Assembly (NCBI GenBank): GCA_904395335.1
Contig: CAJFNR010000035.1
Span: 1-64,000, forward strand
Direction of reading: 5' to 3'
Source of the DNA: Candidatus Avimonas narfae
Lineage (GTDB): Bacteria; Bacillota; Clostridia; Oscillospirales; Acutalibacteraceae
Length of the DNA stretch: 64,000 nt
Part shown: one piece after another, positions 18,100 to 25,734 of the stretch
How positions within the stretch are numbered: the stretch's first letter is position 1
How the letters are laid out: every line of letters begins with the position of its first letter
Program-made: the position numbers and the translations under genes
Notes under the pieces: model-generated
Database searches by the model: none
The model's input: the letters and a program-made list of their open reading frames with translations, nothing else
What the model was told of the DNA's origin: nothing

Positions 18100-18777
18100 T
18101 CAGTACCGGCGGGCGCCCACAAAGCGCTGATTGAAATACGGCCAGGATAGATTTTGGATGGAGGTGGGGTCGTCCGGATTGTTGGCCGCGACAAACTCAT
18201 CCTCGCCCAGATAGATCCCTGCGTATTCCGCCGTTCCTTCATTTTCCATCCAGAAGAACAGCACATCGCCCGGCTGCAGATCGTTTTGGTCAACGGCGGT
18301 GCCGCCTTGATACATGTCCCGGGTAAAGCGGGGAACCGACACGCCCTTTTCCGTAAAGCAGTAGTAGATCAGCCCGGAGTTGTCAAAGCTATTCGGCCCA
18401 GCGGCACCCATTTCAAAGGAGGTGCCCACCAGTGTTTTGGCCAGAGCAGCGACCTCCGCTCCCTTGCCCCCTGAGGGCGCTGTGGCCTGTGTTCCGGTGG
18501 TGGGGGGTGTTGTTTCAACGGCTTCTGTTGTGGTGGTCGTGGTGGGAGCCGCTGTCGTATCGGCGCTATCTCCGGAAGTGGTCGTGGTTTCTTCCTCCGT
18601 CGTATCCGCAGGATCAGTGGCTCCCGTCAGCGATGCTGTCGTTGTGGTTCCGTCCGCGCTGCCGGTGGTCTCCCCGTTCCCTCCGGTGGGAACGGTGTCT
18701 CCCCCGCATCCGGACAAAAGCATCAGGCTCATGGCCAATGCCGCCGTGCCAGCCAAAACCGACAGTTTTTTCAGCAT
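18100..18777 (-). CDS. NlpC/P60-fold lipoprotein lacking catalytic residues
   Basis: The 225-residue protein has a lipoprotein signal with lipobox LLSGC (Cys24), a Thr/Ser/Glu-rich linker (about 30-100) and an NlpC/P60 domain (about 107-225). NlpC/P60 enzymes cleave peptidoglycan stems with a Cys-His pair in DCSGL and HVGIYLG. Here these read FDNSGL (Asn133) and YAGIYLG (Tyr185), and no His follows at the third site. The fold markers LQPGDVLFF and SVPRFTRD are intact. It is probably a surface-anchored non-enzymatic relative, perhaps binding wall fragments (inference). A TTGCTC-16-TATACT promoter lies just upstream. Confidence 0.85.
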   Translation of the reverse strand: MLKKLSVLAGTAALAMSLMLLSGCGGDTVPTGGNGETTGSADGTTTTASLTGATDPADTTEEETTTTSGDSADTTAAPTTTTTTEAVETTPPTTGTQATAPSGGKGAEVAALAKTLVGTSFEMGAAGPNSFDNSGLIYYCFTEKGVSVPRFTRDMYQGGTAVDQNDLQPGDVLFFWMENEGTAEYAGIYLGEDEFVAANNPDDPTSIQNLSWPYFNQRFVGARRY

Positions 18778-19078
18778 AGGAATACCTCCTCGTTTTTAAC
18801 GTTTTCCTTACCTTCAGTATAGCGGTTCCGGCGTCGGGAGCAACAACAAACCGGTGACAAAAGAATCTCAGATTTTTAACGATTGGCGGGAAGTGATAAC
18901 AAAATCTTAATTTTTACCTTAACGAATCAACAAGCAGTCCGTGCATGTCTCTGAGATGGTGGGTTTTCTGTTGGCGTCTTCTTCCGTTGGTATAAAACAA
19001 CCTGGACGGAGAAGAAAGAAATACTTTGATGGGAAGCCTTTGCACAACCAACTTGTGATCTCTCACTGTGTTTCCAAG
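18778..19078. other. Intergenic region, NlpC-like gene promoter side
   Basis: Apart from the TTGCTC/TATACT promoter (about 18818-18845, minus) I see no gene or clear structure here. The DNA is more AT-rich than the flanking genes. Confidence 0.4.
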
Positions 19079-19274
19079 GTATAATGCGCCCAGGGCCTTT
19101 ATGTGCTGGAGACAGACGATATGGGTGTCCCTGGGCATGGAGCCACCCCCGCGGGCCGGTTCCCCCTGCGCTTATGATAATAAAGGCCAGGAGAAATACG
19201 GCAGCATTTCTCGGGAACGCTGCCGATAGACGTAGGCTGAGAACCGCACGGGGCAGCGTTCATGTTATAATAGC
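19079..19274 (+). repeat. Dispersed hairpin repeat, copy 2 (modules A and B)
   Basis: Same order as copy 1: TATAAT-like start, module A stem GCCCAGGG/CCCTGGGC, a spacer with GGGCCGGTTCCC and GCTTATGATAATAAAGG, a GAGAAATAC/GCATTTCTC hairpin, then GAACGCTGCC/GGCAGCGTTC (10 perfect pairs) enclosing GATAGACGTAGGCTGAGAA. It ends in a second TATAAT-like box. It lies between the NlpC-like and Nif3-like genes. Confidence 0.85.
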
Positions 19275-19287
19275 CGCAGAATCTAAA

Positions 19288-19350
19288 AAGCCTTCTCCCT
19301 GAGGTGCTCTTCCCCTTACGAAGAAGGGTACCCTCGAAGCGAGGAAATGA
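19288..19350. repeat. Fragment of the second (GC-hairpin) repeat family
   Basis: TCTCCCTGAGGTGCTCTTCC and the CCTCGAAGCGAGG palindrome resemble the 3' parts of the elements near 25.3 and 45.4 kb. It directly follows the A/B repeat, as the two families also sit together near 1.25 and 25.3 kb. Confidence 0.45.
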
Positions 19351-19593
19351 GGTAAATTTTACAATATGATCACTGGCGAAATGGGCAAGCGACTTCTTAT
19401 CCACCCCATCAGTCGTGCTGCTGGTCTTCTTTGGAACTCCGGCTCATCATATTCAATCCCCTTAGCGCAGGCACCTAACTCTTCCAGCTGGGCGGGATAC
19501 TCCTTCCGCTCCGCTGTCCTCATACGATACGCACTTCTTGACTTCCCGCACCGCCGTGCTACTATAAAGAAAAACATCGGGAGAGGATCATAC

Positions 19594-20364
19594 ATGAACG
19601 CACAGCAGCTGATGGAGCGGCTCTTTGCCCTGGCGGGACAAAGGATCGAGGACACCGTGGATACCTGCAAGGCAGGGGACCCTGCTAAGGAGGTGCAAAA
19701 AGTGGCGCTGTGCTGCATCGCCTCCCCCTCCATCCTTCGGCAGGCCCATGCGTGGGGCGCAGATCTGCTGATCACCCACGAACCCACCTACCACGACAAC
19801 TTTGATCGCCTGCATGCCGACGACCTGGTGGCCACGGAGAAGCGCCGGTTGGTGGAAGCCACCGGCATGACTATTTACCGTTATCATGACCATGCCCACG
19901 CCGCCCTGCCTGACGTTATCGCCATGGGGGAGCTGGAAGAGCTGGGCTGGGATAAGGAGGAGTTCGACGGGCAGCTACTTCTGACGCTGCACCAGCCCCG
20001 GCCCGTCCGAGAACTGGCCCGGGAAATCGGCGAAAGGCTGGGCATCGCCCAGGTGCGCCTGGCCGGTCATCCCGAAACGACAGTCAAAACCGCCGTCCTT
20101 GGCTTTGGCGCCCGCAACATGCTGGAACTCATGAACCAGCAGGAGGCGGACCTGTATATTTCCGGTGAGCTGTGCGAGTGGAACGCCTGCGAATACATCC
20201 GGGACGCCGCCGAGCTGGGACACCGAAAAGCCCTGCTGGTACTGGGGCACATCTCTTCCGAAAAGGCCGGGATGAAATACGCTCAGAAACTGGTACAGCG
20301 GATTGCCCCCGGCATCGAAACCCGATACTTCGACAATCCGGATGTGTTTACCTATATAGAATAA
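19594..20364 (+). CDS. Nif3-like dinuclear metal centre protein (DUF34/NIF3)
   Basis: The 256-residue protein belongs to the NIF3/YqfO group of hexameric metal-binding proteins, whose proposed role is GTP cyclohydrolase I type 2-like. Landmarks are ADLLITHEPTYHDN, TIYRYHDHAHAALPD and VLGHISSEKAGM. The usual His-His of the first metal motif is His-Glu here, which places it in a divergent branch. The start at 19594 is chosen for its family N-terminus; an in-frame extension upstream is not conserved-looking. It is monocistronic. Confidence 0.82.
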   Translation: MNAQQLMERLFALAGQRIEDTVDTCKAGDPAKEVQKVALCCIASPSILRQAHAWGADLLITHEPTYHDNFDRLHADDLVATEKRRLVEATGMTIYRYHDHAHAALPDVIAMGELEELGWDKEEFDGQLLLTLHQPRPVRELAREIGERLGIAQVRLAGHPETTVKTAVLGFGARNMLELMNQQEADLYISGELCEWNACEYIRDAAELGHRKALLVLGHISSEKAGMKYAQKLVQRIAPGIETRYFDNPDVFTYIE

Positions 20365-20461
20365 TCAACATATTTCTAGATCGTTTCAATCGTGCTCCGT
20401 ACCGATGCAGCTTTAACCTGCTGTGTTAAAGGAGCGGGGAATCCTCCTGTAGTGAGCATAC

Positions 20462-20503
20462 AAAAAGGCAGACGGCACCATTTCGTGCTGTCTGCCTTTT
20501 TTC
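20462..20503. terminator. Bidirectional terminator
   Basis: AAAAAGGCAGACGGCA pairs with TGCTGTCTGCCTTTTTT. It lies between the convergent Nif3-like gene and the CD1247-type gene and can serve both. Confidence 0.85.
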
Positions 20504-20564
20504 ATCGACTCAATTTATTTCGACCGGAAAAGCAGTACTCTCCCCTATTGGAAAAGTACCGACT

Positions 20565-20990
20565 TTATTTCTCCTCGTCTTCCTCGTCGCTGCAGCAGTC
20601 GCAGCCGCAGTCATCGCATTCCACGTCGAATTCCAGATGCTCGCCGCAATTGGGGCACTCGATACCGCCCTCCAGCAGGGTATCCTCATCCACGCTGAAT
20701 TCGTCGCCGCAGCTGGGGCAAGTGATGTCGTAGTATTCCTCGTCCTCATCGTCATCGCAGCAATCGCATTCGCCGTAGAAATCGTTTTCCAGGGAATCCA
20801 GATCCTCGTCCACTGCGTCCACCTGCTCGGTGAGCTCAGCGGTGTAATCCTCCAGATCCTCCACGCTCATGGCCAGATCATCCAGCACATCGACAACGGC
20901 CTTGAGGATTTTGCCCTCCTTGGACGTCTCGTCCACGCTCAGGCCTTCCATAAGCCCCTTCAGATACGCAACCTTCTCCGTAACAGTCAT
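20565..20990 (-). CDS. CD1247 N-terminal domain protein with zinc-ribbon
   Basis: The 141-residue protein starts MTVTEKVAYLKGLMEGL, the conserved CD1247 N-terminal domain, continues as an acidic coiled-coil-like helix and ends in a zinc ribbon (CPSCGDEF and CPNCGEHL) flanked by extra CDCC/CDDCGCDCC Cys clusters and a very acidic tail. The ATG at 20990 has GGAGG 6 bases upstream. It follows efp, its usual neighbour in Clostridia. Function unknown. Confidence 0.85.
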   Translation of the reverse strand: MTVTEKVAYLKGLMEGLSVDETSKEGKILKAVVDVLDDLAMSVEDLEDYTAELTEQVDAVDEDLDSLENDFYGECDCCDDDEDEEYYDITCPSCGDEFSVDEDTLLEGGIECPNCGEHLEFDVECDDCGCDCCSDEEDEEK

Positions 20991-21022
20991 AACCATCCTC
21001 CTTTTACAATCGGGGAACGGCC

Positions 21023-21580
21023 TCAGGCGCGTTCCATGTATTCGCCGGTGCGGGTATCAACGCGGATCATCTCGCCCTCGTCGATAAACAACGGCACGCG
21101 GACCTCGGCGCCGGTCTCCAGCGTGGCGGGCTTGGTAGCATTGGTGGCGGTATCGCCCTTGAAGCCGGGATCGGTCTGGGTGACCTGCAGCTCCACGAAG
21201 TTCGGGGGCTCCACGGCAAACACCTTGCCCTTGTAGGATACCACCTTGCACACCATGTTTTCCTTCACGAATTTGAAGTTGTCGCTGAGCACATCGCGGT
21301 TGATGGGCACCAGCTCATAGCTTTCGGGATCCATAAAGTAATACAGGTCGCCGTCGTTGTAGGAATACTCCATCTCCTTGCGCTCCACGTACGCGGTGGG
21401 GAACTTATCCGTGGGGTTGAACGTTTTTTCTACCACCGAACCGGCAATGACGTTGCGGATCTTGGTACGGACGAAGGCCGCGCCCTTGCCGGGCTTCACA
21501 TGCTGGAACTCGATAATCTGATACACGTTTCCGTCCATCTCAAAGGTAACGCCGTTGCGGAAATCGCCTGCGGATACCAT
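21023..21580 (-). CDS. efp: Elongation factor P
   Basis: Rescues ribosomes stalled at polyproline. The 185-residue protein has three beta-barrel domains, and the loop Lys lies in KPGKGAAF. The C-terminal signature includes [20 protein letters not shown] and ends [13 protein letters not shown] precedes the ATG. It has its own promoter even though it sits in the yqeG-aroQ-pepP-efp cluster. Confidence 0.97.
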   Translation of the reverse strand: MVSAGDFRNGVTFEMDGNVYQIIEFQHVKPGKGAAFVRTKIRNVIAGSVVEKTFNPTDKFPTAYVERKEMEYSYNDGDLYYFMDPESYELVPINRDVLSDNFKFVKENMVCKVVSYKGKVFAVEPPNFVELQVTQTDPGFKGDTATNATKPATLETGAEVRVPLFIDEGEMIRVDTRTGEYMERA

Positions 21581-21613
21581 AGTGTATACCTCCTAATACA
21601 TTAACTCTATCCC

Positions 21614-21642
21614 ATCATACCGTATGGGACGAGACTTTTCAA
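21614..21642 (-). promoter_or_regulatory. efp promoter
   Basis: TTGAAA (21637-21642), 17 bases, TATGAT (21614-21619), in the gap between pepP and efp. Confidence 0.7.
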
Positions 21643-21666
21643 GTAAAATTTCGCAAATCCCCGCGC

Positions 21667-22737
21667 CTACAGCACGATCAGCTCCTTCAGAGAGGCGGTC
21701 AGGTCCTCGCATCCGCCGGGAGTGATATACGCCATATCCTCGATACGCACTCCAAAGCGCCCGGGCAGGTAGATTCCCGGCTCCACCGTCACCACCGTTC
21801 CCGCCCGCAGGGTTTCCTCCCCCGCAGAAGGGGACAACCGCGGTTCTTCATGGATCTGCACCCCCACGCCATGGCCGGTGGCGTGGCCGAAGCAGTCGCC
21901 GTAGCCCGCTTCCTCAATGATGCGGCGGGCGGCGGCATCCCCCTCCCGACAGGACAGCCCCTCCCGCAACACGGCAAGGCAGGCCCTGTGTGCCTGCAGC
22001 ACGGTGTCGTACACCCGCCGCTGCTCTTCATTCGGCGCGCCCACCGCCACCGTGCGGGTCATATCGGAATGCCAGCCGTCCACAACGGCTCCAAAATCCA
22101 TGGTGACGAAATCCCCAGATTCCACCTTTCTGTCGCCGGGTTCGCCGTGGGGCAGGGAGGAGTTGGGCCCCGACACGGCAATAAAATCAAAGGAAGCGCC
22201 CTCCGCCCCATGGGAACGGATGTGGAATTCCAGCTCCAGCGCGATCTCCCGCTCCGTGCGCCCCGGGCGGATAAACGATAGGATATGGGTAAAGGCGTCG
22301 TCGGTGAGTTTCTGGGCTTGCCGGATACAGGCCAGCTCCTCCGCCGTCTTAACCAGTCGCAGCTCCTTGAGCCAACCGTCCAGCCGGTTCCCTGCCAAGG
22401 ACAGGGAGGGCAGTGCTTCCCGCAGTCCGGCCTCCTCGGCCAGGGTGACGGCCTCCCCCTCGATATGCAGGCACTGCAGCCCGTGTCGGGCCACCAGTTC
22501 CGCCAGCGTATCGGTCAAGCGGCGATAGCATAGGCACTGAGCTCCCCGAACCCGCTGTCCGGCCGCCTCGATATAGCGAAAATCGGTGAGAAAATACGCC
22601 TCCGCCTGGGTGACCAGTACCGCCCCTGCGCTGGACCGGAAACCGGTCAGGTAGCGGCGGTTGTGCTCGCTGGTGATCAGAGCCCCCTCCTGTGCCGAGG
22701 GCAAAAGGGCCGCCAGCTGTGCGCATTTTCCGTCCAT
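21667..22737 (-). CDS. pepP: Xaa-Pro aminopeptidase (M24 family)
   Basis: Metal-dependent aminopeptidase removing N-terminal residues before proline. The 356-residue protein has a creatinase-like N-domain and the pita-bread fold with ligands in MDFGAVVDGWHSDMTRT, GHATGHGVGVQIHE, VTVEPGIY and RIEDMAYI. The start at 22737 has AGGAGG upstream and lies 2 bases after the aroQ stop. Confidence 0.93.
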   Translation of the reverse strand: MDGKCAQLAALLPSAQEGALITSEHNRRYLTGFRSSAGAVLVTQAEAYFLTDFRYIEAAGQRVRGAQCLCYRRLTDTLAELVARHGLQCLHIEGEAVTLAEEAGLREALPSLSLAGNRLDGWLKELRLVKTAEELACIRQAQKLTDDAFTHILSFIRPGRTEREIALELEFHIRSHGAEGASFDFIAVSGPNSSLPHGEPGDRKVESGDFVTMDFGAVVDGWHSDMTRTVAVGAPNEEQRRVYDTVLQAHRACLAVLREGLSCREGDAAARRIIEEAGYGDCFGHATGHGVGVQIHEEPRLSPSAGEETLRAGTVVTVEPGIYLPGRFGVRIEDMAYITPGGCEDLTASLKELIVL

Positions 22738-22739
22738 CC

Positions 22740-23171
22740 TCACACCTCCTCCGCCAGTGCCTGTAGCGCCAGCAGATAGCTCACCGGACCGAAGCCGGAG
22801 ATCTGCCCCCGGCATACCGGGGCCAACACGGAGGTATGCCGGAATTCCTCCCGGGCGTGGATATTGGACAGATGCACTTCGATAACGGGGAGACGAATCG
22901 CCGCGATGGCATCCCGGATGGCGTAGCTGTAATGGGTGTACGCCCCGGCGTTGAGCACCACACCGTCGTACACGTCCATAGCCTGATGCAGAGCGTCGAT
23001 CAGCGCCCCCTCACTGTTGGACTGAAAGAAGGAAGGCTCCATCCCCAGCTCCCGCGCCCGGGCGGCAATGCGGCCGCATACCGCTTCATAGCTGTCCCGC
23101 CCGTACACGCCCGGCTCCCGCTTGCCCAACAAATTGAGATTGGGACCGTTCAATATCAGTACTTTTTTCAT
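22740..23171 (-). CDS. aroQ: 3-dehydroquinate dehydratase, type II
   Basis: Third step of the shikimate pathway. The 143-residue protein has NGPNLNLLGKREPGVYG with the catalytic Tyr loop, SNSEGALIDALHQA, NAGAYTHYSYAIRDA and EVHLSNIHAREEFRH. Length is normal. Its ATG overlaps the stop of the GNAT gene (ATGA). Confidence 0.97.
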   Translation of the reverse strand: MKKVLILNGPNLNLLGKREPGVYGRDSYEAVCGRIAARARELGMEPSFFQSNSEGALIDALHQAMDVYDGVVLNAGAYTHYSYAIRDAIAAIRLPVIEVHLSNIHAREEFRHTSVLAPVCRGQISGFGPVSYLLALQALAEEV

Positions 23172-23620
23172 GCTTCGTCATCCTTTCCTGTCGGTTCCGC
23201 ATCCAGCGGCGTTTCCCGGTGCCTGACCATGAGATGTCCCCCGTCAGCGGCAAACCCCACCTGCCGGTACAGGCCGTGGGCGTCCTCGGTATCCAACATC
23301 CCCTGATAGCGGTCAAATCCCGGCTGCCGGGCGACAAACTCCACCAACGCCCGTCCCAGTCCCCGACCGCGATAAGCAGGGTCGATTACCACATCGCACA
23401 AATAGTACATGGTGGCGTGATCGGTGACGGCGCGGGCATACCCCACTTGGCGTCCCCGGTGGTAGACGCCAAAGCATAGGGAATGGGCGGCAGCTTTCTC
23501 CATTACCCGGCGGGGCATGGCCATCCCCCATGGTGTGCCGCGCAGCAACGCCTCCACCCGGTCCATCTGAAGCAGCCGGCGGTCGCTGCTGATCAGCAGG
23601 TCATCGCTGCACTGGTTCAT
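23168..23620 (-). CDS. GNAT family N-acetyltransferase
   Basis: The 150-residue protein has the GNAT fold: VGYARAVTDHATMYYLCDVV then the acetyl-CoA loop DPAYRGRGLGRALVEF, and LYRQVGF near the end. Substrate unknown. It overlaps the preceding gene by 20 bases and aroQ by 4. GGAGG lies 9 bases before the ATG. Confidence 0.88.
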   Translation of the reverse strand: MNQCSDDLLISSDRRLLQMDRVEALLRGTPWGMAMPRRVMEKAAAHSLCFGVYHRGRQVGYARAVTDHATMYYLCDVVIDPAYRGRGLGRALVEFVARQPGFDRYQGMLDTEDAHGLYRQVGFAADGGHLMVRHRETPLDAEPTGKDDEA

Positions 23621-24482
23621 GGGCCATCGCCTCCTCGTAAAGCTCCTTCATATACCGGGCATCCCGGGCCTGAGTCCCGGCGGATTCGCAGATAACAGTC
23701 CCCTGGTAACCCCGCCGGGCCAGCAGAGGCATCAAATGCTCGGGGAAAGGACCGTAGGTCTCGTCCTCAAAGGTCAGATGCTCCTTTTCGCCGCCCGACG
23801 TGTAGGCGATCTTGGAAAAATGGATGTGGAGCAGCCGGGCCCGCTCGCTTCCCAGCCGGGCCTCGATGTTGTCCAGCACCGCGGCGAACGCCTCTGTCGT
23901 TTGGAGGGAACCCTGAGTGCGGCTGTTGAGATGGCCGAAATCCACACAGGGCAGAAACCGCTCGTCCACCCCGCAGAAAAACAGCACCTCCTCCAGATCA
24001 CCCAACTGATTGATCTTGCCCATCACCTCCGGACAAATGCGGACACCGGACAGGCCCTCGCTGTCCAACAGCTCCTGGGCCTCCTGCAGCGTGCGGTGGG
24101 CCAGCTCCGCCGCCTCACGGCGGCTGCGGCCGTTGAGCCCGCCGGGGTGAACCACAATGCGGTCCGCCCCCATCCACGCCGCCGCCCGGGCGCTATCCCG
24201 GATATAAATCAGGCTGTTGAGGCGCTTCTGTTCATCCTGCGATGCCAGGGAAATGAAATACGGCGCGTGGATGGACAGCCGAATCCCGTGCTCGGCCGCT
24301 TTTCTCCCTAACGCGGCGGCGGAGGCCTCCGTCACACGCACCCCGCGCCCGCACTGGTATTCGTAGGCATCCAGCCCCTTGCCGGCCAGCCAGCCCGGCG
24401 CCTGAAGAGAGGCCTTCATCCCTTCCGCGTAGAATTCATCGCCGTTTCCAGCCGGGCCAAAGGCCACGCGGCAGCTATCCAT
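23601..24482 (-). CDS. Endonuclease IV-like TIM-barrel protein (AP endonuclease 2 family)
   Basis: The 293-residue protein resembles Nfo: GIRLSIHAPYFISLAS, GADRIVVHPGGLNGRSR, ICPEVMGKINQLGDLEEV, PCVDFGHLNSRTQG, HIHFSKIAY and VICESAG place His, Glu and Asp at the usual Zn positions. It is therefore a likely apurinic-site endonuclease, although some xylose isomerase-like proteins share the fold. The start at 24482 has AAAGGGGG upstream and overlaps yqeG by 8 bases. Confidence 0.85.
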   Translation of the reverse strand: MDSCRVAFGPAGNGDEFYAEGMKASLQAPGWLAGKGLDAYEYQCGRGVRVTEASAAALGRKAAEHGIRLSIHAPYFISLASQDEQKRLNSLIYIRDSARAAAWMGADRIVVHPGGLNGRSRREAAELAHRTLQEAQELLDSEGLSGVRICPEVMGKINQLGDLEEVLFFCGVDERFLPCVDFGHLNSRTQGSLQTTEAFAAVLDNIEARLGSERARLLHIHFSKIAYTSGGEKEHLTFEDETYGPFPEHLMPLLARRGYQGTVICESAGTQARDARYMKELYEEAMAHEPVQR

Positions 24483-24990
24483 CCGATTTCCCCCTTTGCT
24501 GCTTTTCACGGTACCGCTTTAAAACACGGTCCTCCAACCGCCGCTTGAAGCGGGCGACAGCGTTGTTTTCCTTTTGAATGGGGAGCAGCTGAATGGTGTG
24601 GACTCCGCTGATGTTCCCCCCCAGTATATCGGTAAAGGTCTGATCACCCACGATAGCGCATTCCCTCAGCGGCAGGGCAAGACGGCGGGCGCCTCTCCAG
24701 TAGGCCAGCGGGAACGGCTTGCAGGAAAAGGCCACGTGGCGCAGGCCAATGCGCCCCGCAAAGGGAGCCACCCTGCGGGGAAGCGCGTTGGACACCACTG
24801 TCAGGCGGATACCCGCCTTCCGCATTTTTTGCAGCCAGTCCTCCACCGCCGGATCCAGCACCTGGCTGCCGTGAAGCGCCAGGGTGTTGTCCACATCCAG
24901 CAGCAGCCCCTTCACGCCCAGCGCACGCAGATCCTCCAGCGTGATATCAGTGATACGGTTGCGCAGCAATTCAGGATACAACAAGGGCAT
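24475..24990 (-). CDS. yqeG: YqeG family HAD IIIA-type phosphatase
   Basis: The 171-residue HAD protein has motif I GLLLDVDNTLALHG, motif II VVSNA, a Lys in SCKPFPLAYW and motif IV VGDQTFTDILGGN. The family resembles phosphatidylglycerophosphatase-type enzymes, which fits pgsA elsewhere in the window but is unproven. The ATG at 24990 gives the family start MPLLYPELLRNRI; an ATG 11 codons upstream is less likely. First gene of this cluster. Confidence 0.87.
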   Translation of the reverse strand: MPLLYPELLRNRITDITLEDLRALGVKGLLLDVDNTLALHGSQVLDPAVEDWLQKMRKAGIRLTVVSNALPRRVAPFAGRIGLRHVAFSCKPFPLAYWRGARRLALPLRECAIVGDQTFTDILGGNISGVHTIQLLPIQKENNAVARFKRRLEDRVLKRYREKQQRGKSDG

Positions 24991-25079
24991 AAAAAATGAT
25001 AACTCCTCTCCTTCCCCCGGCAATAACGGGAGCGGATCGTATGATAGACGCAGCGGGTGTCAGGCGGTTTGCCTGTATT

Positions 25080-25325
25080 TCCCACACGGACTGCTCCGCC
25101 GCGCACCACGGCCGTGCAAAGGCTTCCCCTTGAGGGGAAGCTGACGAAGTGCGCGTACCAACGCGCACCGAGACTCATGAGATGGAGAAACGGTTTTTCC
25201 TTTTTTCGGCGAGCATAAAAACGAAGCTCCCCACCTCATCCGTCCCACTTTGTGGGCCATCCTTCCTCGTAAGAGGAACCCCCTCTAGGGGAGGGCTTCG
25301 GGGCGCTACTTCCTCTCTGCTTTCA
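25080..25325. repeat. GC-hairpin intergenic repeat (MITE/REP-like), copy 1
   Basis: It begins GGCTTCCCCTTGAGGGGAAG, a near-perfect palindrome, followed by CTGACGAAGTGCGCG and CGCGCACCGAGACTCATGAG. It ends with CTTCCTCGTAAGAGGAA and GGGGAGGGCTTCGGGG hairpins. A diverged full copy sits at 45.13-45.46 kb. Similar elements are common between genes in Oscillospirales. There is no coding capacity. Confidence 0.7.
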
Positions 25326-25329
25326 TTCT

Positions 25330-25608
25330 ACTATAAGGGACGGCTCCGAGCCCCAGGGACGTCCTAGATCGTTTAGTATCAGGCATAAAGGCTCTGGGCA
25401 CAGTATACCATGAACGCTGCCCCATATGGTTCTCATCCTACGCTTATCGGCAGCGTTCCCGAGAAATGCTGTCGCATTTCTCCCGACCTTTATTATATCA
25501 TAAGCGTGGAGGGAACCGGCCCGGAGGGACGGCTCCAGGCCCAGGGACTTCTCGCATCGTTTGTGCCTACGACATAAAGGCCCTGGGCACAGTATACCAT
25601 CATCTACC
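25330..25608 (-). repeat. Dispersed hairpin repeat, copy 3 (modules A-B-A)
   Basis: Read on the minus strand from 25605: GGTATACTGTGCCC, module A stem, a spacer ending TATGATATAATAAAGG, hairpin GAGAAATGC/GCATTTCTC, stem GAACGCTGCC/GGCAGCGTTC around GATAAGCGTAGGATGAGAA, then CATGGTATACTGTGCCC opening a second module A that ends near 25335. The second A copy shows that the units can be arrayed end to end. Confidence 0.85.
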
Positions 25609-25667
25609 ATGAGATGGCAACCACACCCGGAGGGATTCCCGCGAATTCCTCTTAGTCTCAGCGAACA

Positions 25668-25709
25668 AAAAATAACCGTGGGGTCATCCGTTTCCGGATA
25701 GCCCCACGG
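25668..25709 (-). terminator. Terminator after the SGNH hydrolase gene
   Basis: CCGTGGGG(ct)ATCC pairs with GGAT(ga)CCCCACGG, then TTATTTTTTG on the minus strand. It lies 26 bases past the stop. Confidence 0.88.
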
Positions 25710-25734
25710 CTGAATGCACTTCAAACCGGGTATC

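Noticed and set aside
25323-25724. Minus-strand open frame across the repeats at 25.3-25.7 kb
   Set aside because: It lies wholly in the repeat units, repeats internally because the module is duplicated, and has no start signal.
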